Below are positions 47,901 to 57,480 of a stretch of DNA of 64,000 bases, in pieces. Below the pieces are notes generated by a model. It did no database searches, was not told the DNA's origin, and saw only the letters and a list, made by a program, of their open reading frames with translations. The position numbers and the translations under genes were made by a program. Each line of letters begins with the position of its first letter. Positions within the stretch are counted from its first letter, which is position 1. Source of the DNA: Arenicola marina (lineage: Eukaryota > Annelida > Polychaeta > Arenicolidae). Location: the NCBI GenBank assembly GCA_964019135.1, contig OZ025253.1, positions 11,289,059 to 11,353,058 on the forward strand, given 5' to 3'.

Positions 47901-50412
47901 TACATGTTCATATATCTACGTACTTTGAGTCTCATCTACTGACGTCAGTGTCGCGGGGACAATAGGAAAGGCCGTGGCGTTCTCCGTCCCAGTCAGATAT
48001 GGCGGATTAGTTGTTCCCGGAGCTGACGATGGCGAGTGAAAGAAAAAAATCATTAACAACAACATCATCGATTATTCAAGTTCTATGGCTCATAGCTTTT
48101 GCTTCTCGGGCTCATTAAATTGTCTTTATTGTCATCTCATTGGCCACTTTCTTCATTGTCATCTCATCAGACATTATCTTCATTGACATTTCATTAGATA
48201 CTTTCTTCATTGTCATCTCATTAGCCATTATCTTCATTGTCATCTCATTAGCCATTACCTTCATTGCCCTCTCATTAGTCATTATCTACACTGTCATCTC
48301 ATTAGGCATTATTTTCATTATCATATCTTTTCTTTTCTCAAACCCATAAATGTCCAAACAGTGAATCGATCGGCACTGTACGCTCATTTAAAGTCATACT
48401 TCTACTTAGCCCCTGTCCTCATGATCATCGAATTAGCCATTATTTTTTGATGTCATCCCATTAGCCATTATTGTCACGAACACCTCATTTCTTAAATCCG
48501 TATATGTCCAACCAGTGAATCGAACTGCACTGTACGTTCATTTAAAATCATACATGTTCACATATCTACGTACTTTGAGTCTCATCCACTGACGTCAGTG
48601 TCGCGGGGATAATATGGAAGGCAGTGGCGTTCTCCGTCCCAGTCAGATATGGCGGATTAGTTGTTCCCGGAGCTGACGAGTGACAAAAAAATCATTGTGA
48701 ACAACATCATGGACTATGCGTGGCTTAGTTTTCATGAAATAAAGTTCATTAAATATTTGCATTAGCCTTGGTATCATGGACAGTCAGTGCTTGGAACTGT
48801 TCTTTACGTACTTTGTCGACCTCCCACCGTTGTCGCCGTTAACGGTTGGTCTTTGTCCTCGTCTGTCCTCGTCGTGTATGGGAAATTACCATCCGATCCG
48901 GCTGCAACATCAAGGGGAAGCGTGATTTGACACTGCTACCGATAGCAATTTGCGTTTAACCGATCTAGGATAAATTACCACGTACAAACAAAAGAGTAGT
49001 TGTAAACAGTTAGATTCCGACGATGATCGAAAGGCGGTATTAAGATGATGAATAGTTACGTAAACGAAAAGGGAAGAATCGTTGTTCCAACATATTAGTG
49101 ATGCTGTAATAACCCGCGGTATGCACGTGGCGTCATTACTTTTTCGCTTTGAACGAATGCGGATCTTGTCCGGTCAAGGGCCGGACCTCTTGTCCCATAC
49201 CTTTTCCTCGGTGTCGACATTAGTGTTTACATTCGCCATACGGTTTATAAGCCTACTTAAATCTCGCTTTCAAAATAGATTTCAAGAGAGGAATTGATAT
49301 GTTGAACATTATATTGCACATTAATCCGCGTTTAATCATCGAGTGGACGTTCCTACAGGACCTTCATTGCCTGGTTCCTGATGCTTACTTTGGAGCTCCG
49401 TGGTGTAGGCGGGCGTTTCCACGGGCTCGAGTCCCACGTTGTCCAGTAATGGTGGTTTCTTGTCCTCTCCTGAATATAACGGCACGCCGTTACCCCGGTC
49501 CACTATAAACATTGCAATATACCGATATTACGCATATTATATTATCCTTTAGTGATTCGAATTATTAATAATGGTGTAGCGTGATATATCACTGTTAACT
49601 GTAGCAAGTTTCCGTTTAACCGATCCAAGCTAGAATAGATAATTATGTACAAACCAAAGTTTAGTTGTAAGCAGATTCCAACGATGGTATTAAGATTACA
49701 AATAGTTGCGTGCGTGGCAAGGGAAGAATCGCTGTTCGTTGGGCCGCAATAACATGCGTTTAATCATCGAGTGGACGTTCCGACAGGACCTTCATTGCCT
49801 GGTTCGTGATGCTTACTTGCGAGCTTCGTGGCGTAGGTAAGCGTTATCATGGGGTTCCGTTCTAGTCCCACGTTGTCCAGTAATGGTGGTTTCTTGTGCT
49901 CTCCTGAATAGTACGGCGCGCCGTTACTCCGGTCCACTATAAACATTGCAATATACCGATAAATGCATATTCTGTGTATATTGTAATCAGATTTTAATCA
50001 GATTTCAATCAGATTATAATCAGATTATAATCAGATTATAATCAGATTTTAATCAGATTTTAATCAGACTTTAATCAGATTAATGCATATTTTATGCAGA
50101 TTATAATCAGATTTTGTGCAGATTTTTTGCAATTTGTTTGCAGATTTTGTGCAGATTTTATGCAGATTGTATGCATATATTATGCCTAATTTAGTGACAC
50201 AAAACTCATTATATTTCATTTGTGGATGTGCTGGTGGCGTGCTGGTGACGTCTCTCTGAATGTAACTTATCGCGCGTACTGTATTAAAACATATCATTCC
50301 AGATATGCGCTAATACTTAAATGAATATGACTTATCTTGAAACAACTTGGTATGCTTACGTACCTGGTTTACATTGTATTCCACTAATGATGAGAGCCAA
50401 CAAAGACAGCTT
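44730..50412 (-). CDS. Gene B: type I membrane glycoprotein with six tandem 33-aa repeat exons
   Basis: Twelve minus-strand exons join in frame: 50412-50364, 49936-49817, 49502-49389, 48901-48812, 48672-48574, 48022-47924, 47540-47442, 46999-46901, 46328-46230, 45711-45613, 45278-45174 and 44983-44730. They total 1326 nt. With an initiator Met from an unseen upstream exon they predict 442 aa. The protein would have a signal peptide, an extracellular region of about 310 residues rich in Thr, Pro, Gly and Asn, a membrane span and a Ser/Lys-rich cytoplasmic tail. Each junction tested uses phase 1, has a GT-AG pair and preserves the frame, which is hard to get by chance over eleven introns. No known domain is recognised. 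A heavily glycosylated surface molecule is the natural reading, by inference. Exon number may vary between alleles. Confidence 0.75.
45174..45278 (-). CDS. Gene B transmembrane exon
   Basis: Acceptor CGTGTTTGCAG and donor GTAAGT flank 105 nt, phase 1 to phase 1. The peptide FSTDPITT is followed by GFAVVIGVLAVILILALT and VVMKQVLS. The about 20-residue apolar run with a following Lys marks a single membrane span. Confidence 0.75.
45613..45711 (-). CDS. Gene B repeat exon 6 (most C-terminal copy)
   Basis: 99 nt, phase 1-1, acceptor CTCGCCATCGTCAG, donor A/GTACGT. It encodes PGTTNPPYLTGTENATAFP and ends LTSVDGNE. The C-terminal GNE differs from the ESQ or ETQ of the other copies. Confidence 0.75.
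46230..46328 (-). CDS. Gene B repeat exon 5
   Basis: 99 nt, phase 1-1, donor CAAG/GTGCGT. It has the ENATAF core and ends VDESQ. It carries Val at the position that is Ala in most copies (PVTLTS). Confidence 0.75.
46901..46999 (-). CDS. Gene B repeat exon 4
   Basis: 99 nt, phase 1-1, donor CAAG/GTGCGT. This is the majority sequence: PGTTNPPYL, ENATAFPIVP, ATLTSVDESQ. Confidence 0.75.
47442..47540 (-). CDS. Gene B repeat exon 3
   Basis: 99 nt, phase 1-1, donor CAAG/GTGCGT. Two replacements against the majority: AFSIVP for AFPIVP, and PTTL for PATL. Confidence 0.75.
47924..48022 (-). CDS. Gene B repeat exon 2
   Basis: 99 nt, phase 1-1, donor CAAA/GTACGT. Ends VDETQ. One synonymous change in the Phe codon of ENATAF. 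Confidence 0.75.
48574..48672 (-). CDS. Gene B repeat exon 1 (most N-terminal copy)
   Basis: 99 nt, phase 1-1, donor CAAA/GTACGT. The most divergent copy in the core (AFHIIP for AFPIVP), ending VDETQ. Its acceptor tract differs from those of the other five (GATTTTTTTGTCACTCGTCAG region), so it is probably the oldest edge of the array. Confidence 0.75.
48812..48901 (-). CDS. Gene B stalk exon 3
   Basis: Acceptor CCCCTTGATGTTGCAG and donor CAAA/GTACGT flank 90 nt, phase 1-1. The peptide begins GSDGNFPYTTRTDEDKDQP and ends TTVGGRQ. Its donor matches the first two repeat exons base for base, hinting that the repeat exons and this one share ancestry. Confidence 0.65.
49389..49502 (-). CDS. Gene B stalk exon 2 (paralogue of stalk exon 1)
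   Basis: Acceptor ATTGCAATGTTTATAG and donor CAAA/GTAAGC, 114 nt, phase 1-1. The peptide begins DRGNGVPLYSGEDKKPPLLD and ends TPAYTTELQ. It is closely similar to the next exon upstream, and the flanking introns match too. Confidence 0.65.
49817..49936 (-). CDS. Gene B stalk exon 1
   Basis: Same acceptor and donor as stalk exon 2; 120 nt, phase 1-1. The peptide begins DRSNGAPYYSGEHKKPPLLD and ends YATKLA. Relative to its twin it carries a six-base in-frame gain in the second half and several replacements. The frame is intact, consistent with both copies being used. Confidence 0.65.
49984..50172. repeat. 11-bp AATCAGATTTT minisatellite
   Basis: About ten tandem copies of AATCAGATTTT or AATCAGATTAT, grading into looser TGCAGATTTTG copies. 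It lies in the first identified intron of gene B. Confidence 0.9.
50364..50412 (-). CDS. Gene B signal-peptide exon
   Basis: Acceptor TTTTCCTTTTTTGCAACCGTAG and donor CCAG/GTACGT enclose 49 nt. The frame that exits in phase 1 reads KLSLLALIISGIQCKP, a hydrophobic core ending in small residues and Cys. There is no Met in it and an in-frame stop precedes it, so the ATG must come from an upstream exon ending in phase 0. I could not locate that exon. Confidence 0.55.
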
Positions 50413-52705
50413 CTACGGTTGCAAAAAAGGAAAAGCAACATGTATATATGAATAGCACCGCTGGTTGGTGAAATTAGCATGTTATGGTTTACACTGAGAC
50501 AATGGTTATTTATGTCAATATATGGGTCAGATTACAAAAACAATGGAAACATTTCAATCCAGTCCCAAACAAGGTCGAAATGTTTCCTATGTTCATGGGA
50601 AGTTACTACTGCTATGGAAGACGAAAACAGGTTATTGAAGACATTGATCAAGTTTATTGTTACTGCTGAAGCTTATGGTGAAGTAAAAAACAAAGATAAA
50701 TTCCTTATCACGTAAGCAATGTATTCGCTGAGTCTTTGCCGTATAACATTGTTAATGAAACCAAATGGGCAGAAAAATCGCGGGCCACGGATAGAGAAGT
50801 TAAATGCCACTGTCGATGAACGCTTGAGGAGTTCATCGATCATTAGTTACGGTGTTATGTGTTGATGGAATATTCACCATTAAGAACTTGATCCTACGCT
50901 GATCGGACAAAAACCATGACCGTCACAAAGGTTTCCCATAAAGCAGTCACAACCAATCGTCGAGATATTGATCTTACCATGAACGTGGGAACTGTTCCCA
51001 TGGTAGGTCCTGTGGTGCTCGGCATTGTACGGTAGACACGTTTAGCCGCTCCTGTAATAGCAACAGAATAACTTGCAGCCTTTGCTAGCTTTGTTAGCGT
51101 TTATCTACTATCACTTGTACAGTAACCACTCTCACAGTAACCACGTTTTGATGAACTCTTTTTAATGGACACTCTTAATAACCACCCAATAACTACTTTA
51201 AATAGCCATTCAATAACCACTCTTGATAACCACTCAATAACCACTCTGCCACCCAGTGACTGAGGCCGATTAACCGGCTATTACGGATTAATTACTATTC
51301 CTGCTCCATAACAAGAAAACAAACTTCACCGTGCCTATCGATCACACTATCTGGCAATGCCTATATTATACCTGATTGTAAATAAAAAATACTTATATTG
51401 CTCCCGTAGTGACATTTATAATATTTGGGCGTGGAACCAGCCAGCCCAATTCTAGGAGACCCCAAATGGGGTTCTCGATTAGTGAAGTGCTGCCACCTTG
51501 TGGGGTCCCTTGGAGACAGATAGGCAGTGATTCCTGGATGGTTCTAACAAAAATAGGAATGGCGAGCGTGCATATCTGAATATCACTGATCACCTATGTT
51601 GTTTTATGATGGAAGGTCTACGTGCGGTCCTTATGCACCGTGCTGACTCCCAACATTCGTGTGGCGCCGTTTTCCGTGAACATTAATAAAAGTCTCGCTT
51701 CGTAAGTATACGGCTACAAATATCGATTAAGGAGACAATCGCAACACACACACTCATCAACTGTCCACGGGATCACCAGATGTATTTCCGGTGAACGCTC
51801 ACCTTGTTTGATGTATCGTGGTTGCGGCCTGCCACTCTAACTTGGAAAGTCTATTTGATCCACGAGATAACGTATTTGATCACCACGAGGAAACGTATAA
51901 ACGTATAAACGCATGTATCCTATATGAGCAAAATGATAGAGCAAAGAACCACTTGCGGTTACACCACCCGCTCACTGACAGATTATAACCACCTAACTAG
52001 CCCGGTACAGGCGACGGGGCGGTAGCTTACCAGCGTAGGGTAGGGATGAGTCAGCGACTATATGGGACAGCACTCGTAGGGTGGTGTTGCGAGGCATGGG
52101 ATGCTTTCCTTGGTCATTTGTTTATGCTAGTGTATAGATGCGGAATCCGGGTGCCCACTATAGATATGCCCGTCTGCATCATGGGGAATTTGTGGAGGAA
52201 ATCAAAACATGGACTCCTGGTATTACCCAGCCCGCTTAGGGTGAATCAGCCCCAGCCGCCTACTCGCCAGTTTTCCGTTTTGCCTGGCATGAAACGGTAG
52301 GTCATTCCATGAGACGTCTGCGTGTAATCTCGAAAACTGCACAAGGCACAAGATAAATAGCGTTGCATGGCAACACACAATACTTAGATAGTCAAACCGA
52401 AAGTCACAAAATCAGTTTTACAAGTGGCTAACAAAGTGTGAGACGGTGGTACACGCTGTATCAGTTTTTCTCGATGAACCGCATACATTCCATATGCGCA
52501 GTTAAGTTACTAACGTTATTTCCGCAAAAGTGAACTGGATGGGCGCCTGAATCGTCTTTTCCGATTTGTGCGAGAAATAACACATCAACATCGATAACTT
52601 TTCTTCAAAAGGTACTAGCATGGGAAAAAACGCACTTTCAAGCCTAAGTAAGAGTTACGGCCAACAGCAATTGCATAAATTAAACGAGAAAACAAACGTC
52701 GCCTC
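50413..52705. other. Upstream of gene B, no exon identified
   Basis: The missing first exon and promoter of gene B should lie here or beyond. An open stretch at 50484-50715 on the plus strand has no recognisable domain. AT-rich CACTCAATAACC-type simple repeats occur at about 51115-51250. A short hairpin (GAGACCCCAAATGGGGTTCTC region) lies near 51457. Confidence 0.45.
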
Positions 52706-52712
52706 TGTTGGG

Positions 52713-53245
52713 AATAGACGGATCCAGGCTGTCAATCATTCACTGACGTCACGGTTGCTTGTATCCAATCATGTGGTTAAAAAAGGTCTTCCACGTGCGT
52801 TATATCGGACAAGCAAGTCGGACAAACAAACCAACATGTAACTTCATTGTTGTCAGCTTCAGAGATGAGTACTGCTCAATTGTACCTACCACCAGCTATG
52901 ATGGTCAATAGACCGATCCAGGCTGTCAATCATTCACTGACGTCACTGTTGCTGTTATCCAATCATGTGGCAAAAATAGGTCTTCCACGTGCGTTATGTC
53001 GGACAAACAAGTCGGTCAAACAAAGCAGCATGTTTCTTTGTTGTCAGTTTCACAGATGAGTACTTCTCACAAAATCTACCATCAGCTATGATTGTCATTT
53101 TCATACTCACGAGTAAGGAAAAAGGACTCAGGCGTGGGCGGGACTTAGTGTCGGAGCCTGGATCGGTATATTTCATACTCACGCTTGAGGAAAAAGGACT
53201 CAAGCGGGGGCGGGGCTTGGTGTCGGGGTGTGGATCGGTCTATTG
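52713..53245 (+). mobile_element. MITE copies 2 and 3 in tandem
   Basis: A left-half copy (52713-52905) runs straight into a full copy (52906-53245) with ends CAATAGACCGATCCA and TGGATCGGTCTATTG, a perfect 15-bp inverted repeat. The full copy is longer than the one at 36076 because a roughly 65-bp right-end module (CATACTCACG...AGGAAAAAGGACTC...) is present twice. No transposase frame is seen, so it is non-autonomous. Confidence 0.8.
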
Positions 53246-53313
53246 AACGCACAACGCTACAAAGAGATAATACCGCTGTACCGACTCAGCTACCTATATA
53301 CCGGGGTGGGTGC

Positions 53314-53520
53314 CGGCCCGGTAGCTTAGTGGGTTAGAGCGCTCGCATTGAGTGCTCTAGCCACCTGAGAGCCTAACGGCACGTGGATCGGTGGCTCGAG
53401 CCCCGCTGTGGCCATGTTTGTGTGGTCACAGGATAAAGATCCCATGTCCTATTCAGGGGTGGAATTGACGCGATATGACCAAAAGTGGTTATAGCGTCCT
53501 GAATGTACAAACACTCATAC
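53314..53520 (+). mobile_element. tRNA-derived SINE, internal deletion
   Basis: The head GGCCCGGTAGCTTAGTGGGT contains a Pol III A box, and GATCGGTGGCTCGAGCCCC contains a B-box relative. The body (GCTGTGGCCATGTTTGTGTG, GGATAAAGATCCCATGTCC) and 3' end (AGTGGTTATAGCGTCCTGAAT) match the other copies. The middle segment, present in the 57.9-kb copy between CATGTCC and TTGACGCGATATGACC, is shortened. Confidence 0.85.
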
Positions 53521-54205
53521 AGACCGGTGGTGTTTGCTTCTGAACAAGACCCCATTATTGCCCTATGTATGGGGCCTCACTCGCCCACATTTTCTTGAAG
53601 TAGTAGCTTTAACACAGGGCGATATGTAGCGGCCTCAGTAGTATTTAGCTAACGAATACATAGCCAAATCTGCGCAAATGCCCTCCAGTCATGGAAATCA
53701 CTGACGTACAGTGTTAGCGCTCAGACCTGCAGCTCCCCACTCTATCAGGTTTACTCAGGAATCTCCGCACAATGATGCGTTATGACAACTTCATTCATTT
53801 ATTCATTCAATCATTTGGGGTCGAACCACTGGAGCGAAAGTCATATTTGTTATATAATAAAGGTATCAGCATGAAACCTATATTTGTTGTCTTTCCTCAG
53901 TCCTCACAACCGGTGTACTGGACATAGGATATGAGTCAGTCAATGCCCATGATCCCGGGGGGGAGGGTGGGTATCAGCATATCGGATGAATACTAACCGG
54001 ATATACCAGCTACAGCCGCATATTGACTGTCTCTGCTTATGTCGGAAAAGAGCTGTAAAAAGTTATATTGCTACACTTGTGGTGTCTGTGGGTGGGGGTA
54101 TGGACTCCCGTCCTTGCCCCACCCACGTACCCATCCGGATTTCGGCTGTTACATCGCAACACGTTGATTATTTCTAGCGGTAAATTTTCTTTCCAAGCTA
54201 TGAAA
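53521..54205. other. Intergenic, no gene seen
   Basis: Unremarkable sequence with a short G run near 53957. No exon pairs or known repeats recognised. Confidence 0.45.
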
Positions 54206-54210
54206 CTGGA

Positions 54211-54389
54211 CTGGTCTACACGACACTCATCGCCCGACTCCCCCCGCCCTTCTGGATCACGCCGGGGGGCTCCGCTCCGGGCGGACTGGTCTACACGACA
54301 CTCATCGCCCGACTCCCCCCGCCCTTCTGGATCACGCCGGGGGGCTCCGCTCCGGGCGGACTGGTCTACACGACACTCATCGCCCGACT
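54211..54389. repeat. 75-bp GC-rich tandem repeat, 2.4 copies
   Basis: CTGGTCTACACGACACTCAT starts units at 54211, 54286 and 54361. The unit ends in GCCGGGGGGCTCCGCTCCGG. Copies are identical, indicating recent duplication. Confidence 0.92.
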
Positions 54390-54593
54390 TGGCCCAGCCC
54401 AACGGGCTTACAAGTCAATCTAGGTTAAGAACATCTATTAGCTATGATAGACGGGTGAGTAAGGTACGCGGACTCCCTGTAACGTGAAACCCATTTAGCA
54501 CCAAGCCCCAACCATAACACCAGATATTCGGCACTCGCTATAAACAGGAAATGACATGATTTGGTGTTTTAGGCCACTTTTCTAATCATAATG

Positions 54594-54740
54594 GCTAAAC
54601 TGGACCACGGAACATAAGGGACGATGAAGAATAAATGGATGAAACATGCTCCAGATTAGATACCCGGGCCGGACGCGAACCTAGGACCTATTGGTTAGCA
54701 GTCTAATGCGCTAGCCACTACATCAGGGAGGCAGCTCGTT
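54594..54740 (-). mobile_element. Single-copy tRNA-like SINE, relative of the 59-bp satellite
   Basis: On the minus strand it reads GCCTCCCTGATGTAGTGGCT (A box), an anticodon-arm-like segment with CTGCTAA loop (as in tRNA-Ser GCT), a B-box-like GGTTCGCGTCC, then the body GGAGCATGTTTCATCCATTT. The head corresponds to one satellite monomer and the body to 8553-8640. This is the best in-window model of the unamplified element. Confidence 0.8.
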
Positions 54741-55670
54741 AAATGCGTGACGTCCTGTTAAAACACTGGGCGCAAACTCCCTTCACCATCATTATTCCCA
54801 CCGATTAGTGAGTTATATGTGCACATGGTGAGTTACTTGGGCTGAGCCAACGATAAGGTGGCAGGAAGGTGTAGTTTCTTGGGGGTTTTGTAATGAAGAG
54901 CAGAGCAACCAACTTGTCTAGACAGCTTATGAGAAACATGAAGAAAAATAACAAATGTGTGCGTCTGTTTAAACAGTCGTGGTGGCCATAGTTTCCAAAC
55001 GGCCAACGTTTTACGTGGTTCATCTCCTCATTGGGACATTCGGCGTATCCTAGTTATTATTGCATCCATGTGATTTTTAGACAAAGATGGCAAAAGTGTC
55101 TTTTAACCTCATTCTGGTGTTGCTAATTTACGTTTAATTCTGCATTGTAATTGGTGCTGACTCTGCCCCCCTCTCCCGTGTACCACCCTCCACCGGCCGC
55201 TGGAGTAACTGGCTGCATTCCGCTGTAATAATGTTATATCTTAGGTGGCATGCTAATTATCCCAAGTCCAGTAGACCAGTCAGAACAAAACACGCAAAAC
55301 CCGCACAAAAACGATAATAAAACGTAAAAATGATAATGAAAAACCCCACGATGTTAACATGGTTATTGGATGAGGCAGGGCGGCAATCCGTTGTAACCAA
55401 GGACGCCGTGGAGGCAGGGTGCACTTTATAGGTCAAAGTGAACTTCCACCCCGCCACCCGTCCTTCGGGTGTGGATAGTGTCCAGTACAAGTGGGGCGGG
55501 GTAATCAATTAAAGTTAATACGTTTATTGCCAATTGTTTGTCTAATTGTTGTCTTCCATGCTGCACTGCTTCATTCACATTTTCATTCAAGTTCTTTTTC
55601 GGTTGCGTCTGCAATGCGTCAAGGTAACCGAGAAAGAAAACAAAGCAGCCCCGTGGCTTATTTACCGCAT
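54741..55670. other. Intergenic, no gene seen
   Basis: No exon chain. The GC-rich part at 55370-55500 (AGGCAGGGCGGCAATCCG region) may be a decayed repeat, but I found no second copy. Confidence 0.45.
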
Positions 55671-57013
55671 CGCCGTGACACGTCTACGACAGTGACATGT
55701 CCGCTGCAGTACCATGACGTGCCCACTGATTCACCGTGACGTGTCCCCTACACTACCGTGACGTGTCCCCGACATTACCATGACGTGTCACCTACACTAC
55801 CGTGACGTGTCCCCTACATTACCGTGACGTGTCCCCTATATTACCATGACGTGCCCACTGATTCACCGTGAAGTGTCCGCTACATTACCATAAAGTGCCT
55901 CCTACATTACCATGAAGTGTCCCCTACATTACCGTGAAGTGTCCCCTACATTACCATGAAGTGTCCCCTACGTTACCGTGAATTGTCCGCTACATTACCA
56001 TGAAGTGTCTCCTACATTACCATGAAGTGTCCCCTACATTACCGTGAAGTGTCCCCTACATTACCGTAAAGTGTCCCCTACATTACCGTGAAGTGTCCCC
56101 TACATTACCGTGAAGTGTCTCCTACATTACCATGAAGTGTCCCGTACATTACCGTGAAGTGTCCCCTACATTACCGTGAAGTGTCCCCTAAATTACCGTG
56201 AAGTGTCCCCTACATAACCTTGAAGTGTCCCCTACAATGCCATGAAGTGTCCCCTATATTACCATGAAGTGTCCCCTACATTACCATAACGTGTCCCCTA
56301 CATTACAATAAAGTGTCCCCTACATTACCGTAAAGTGTCCCCTGCATTCCCATGAAGTGTCTCCTACATCACCATGAAGTGTCCCCTACATTACCGTGAA
56401 GTGTCCCCTACATTACCGTGAAGTGTCCCCTACAATGCCGTGAAGTGTCCCCTGCATTACCATAAAGTGTCCCCTACATTACCATAAAGTGTCCCATACA
56501 TTACTATGAAGTGTATCCTACATTACCATAAAGTGTTCCCTTTATTACCGTGAAGTGTCCCCTACATTACCGTGAAGTGTCCCCTACATTACCATGAAGT
56601 GTCCCCTACATTAACATGAAGTGTCCCCTACATTACCGTGAAGTGTCCCCTACATTACCGTGGAGTATCCTCTACACTACCGTGAAGTGTCCCCTAACTT
56701 ACCGTGAAGAGTCCCCTACATTACCGTGAAGTGTCTCCTACATTACCATGAAGTACCCCCTACATAACCATGAAGTGTCCCCTACATTACCATGAAGTAT
56801 CCCCTACACTACCGTGAAGTGTCCCCTATATTACCGTGAAGTGTCCCCTACATTACCATGAAGTGTCCACCGCATTACGGTGACGTGTCCACCGCATTAC
56901 GGTGACGTGTCCACCGCATTACGGTGACGTGTCCACCGCATGACGTTGACATGTCCACCGCATTACTGTGGCGTGTCCGCTGCATTACTGTGATATGTCT
57001 CCGGTGTTACCAT
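55671..57013. repeat. 22-bp minisatellite, about 61 copies, upstream of the NTF2-like gene
   Basis: Units of ACCGTGAAGTGTCCCCTACATT with frequent point changes. Units near both ends carry TGACGTGTCC instead of TGAAGTGTCC, giving TGACGT half-sites resembling CREB/ATF targets. The array ends about 370 bp before the TATA box of the gene. Confidence 0.93.
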
Positions 57014-57379
57014 CTGCCATTGTGTGTAGTCTCGTAGGCCATAATGAATAGACCATGGTTGTCCAAAGTTGTAGATTGTGCTACCGTTGAAAGTTCGTTC
57101 GATACTTGCATAACATGGCTGCCACAACAGTTTAAAATCCAGGCAGGATCATTCGGGACTCGTATACATGGAGATACAGAAGAAAACACACGACATTTCA
57201 ATCACTACTTATGCGATAAGACACATGGATCATGCCTCGTGTGCTAAAATCTTGTTTCACGCAGTTATGTTGATATGTCGCAATCCAGAGAAGATGGCCG
57301 AAAAAAAATTGTGTGTTAAGTTGGTCCTTGATGGTTCTAGAAGTGGTCAGGTGATGCTTATGTAGCCTGATGGGTCTCG

Positions 57380-57388
57380 TATATAAAG
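57380..57388 (+). promoter_or_regulatory. TATA box of the NTF2-like gene
   Basis: TATATAAAG lies 86 bp before the start codon. A start site near 57411 (GACAGTTAGCAGCAG) would be at the usual distance and leave a 5' UTR of about 60 bases without upstream ATGs. No proximal CCAAT box is evident. Confidence 0.65.
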
Positions 57389-57473
57389 GCGTCGGTGTCT
57401 GAATAATTTAGGACAGTTAGCAGCAGTATCTTCAGCGTCGCAGCAGAACAGTTTGTACTTCACATCAGGAATC

Positions 57474-57480
57474 ATGGCGG
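57474..57480 (+). CDS. NTF2-like gene coding exon 1
   Basis: Seven coding bases, ATGGCGG, followed by donor GTAAGT. Very short first coding exons of this kind are common when most of exon 1 is 5' UTR. Leaves phase 1. Confidence 0.8.

Larger units (their letters stand above)
45290..48500. repeat. 27-bp minisatellites in the introns between gene B repeat exons
   Basis: Units of TCATTAGCCATTATCTTCAT plus seven bases, with variants, fill intron blocks at about 45375-45520, 45812-46140, 46430-46815, 47095-47200, 47630-47840 and 48115-48330. Because 27 is a multiple of three, they give long open frames on the minus strand (MANEMxxKI pattern), which are not exons. Copy number differs between introns, accounting for much of the unequal exon spacing (482 to 671 bp). 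Confidence 0.9.

Noticed and set aside
50484-50715. Plus-strand open frames upstream of gene B
   Set aside because: Two frames overlap, neither has a domain, and a donor-like ACGTAAGC at the end is unsupported by an acceptor.
53373-53555. Minus-strand frames with IQDA(I/L)TTFGHIAS peptides at 53.4, 57.9 and 60.1 kb
   Set aside because: The shared peptide is the antisense translation of the SINE 3' half, not a protein family.
54068-54487. A 139-codon plus-strand frame and its antisense partner
   Set aside because: Both are created by the 75-bp tandem repeat, whose length is a multiple of three.
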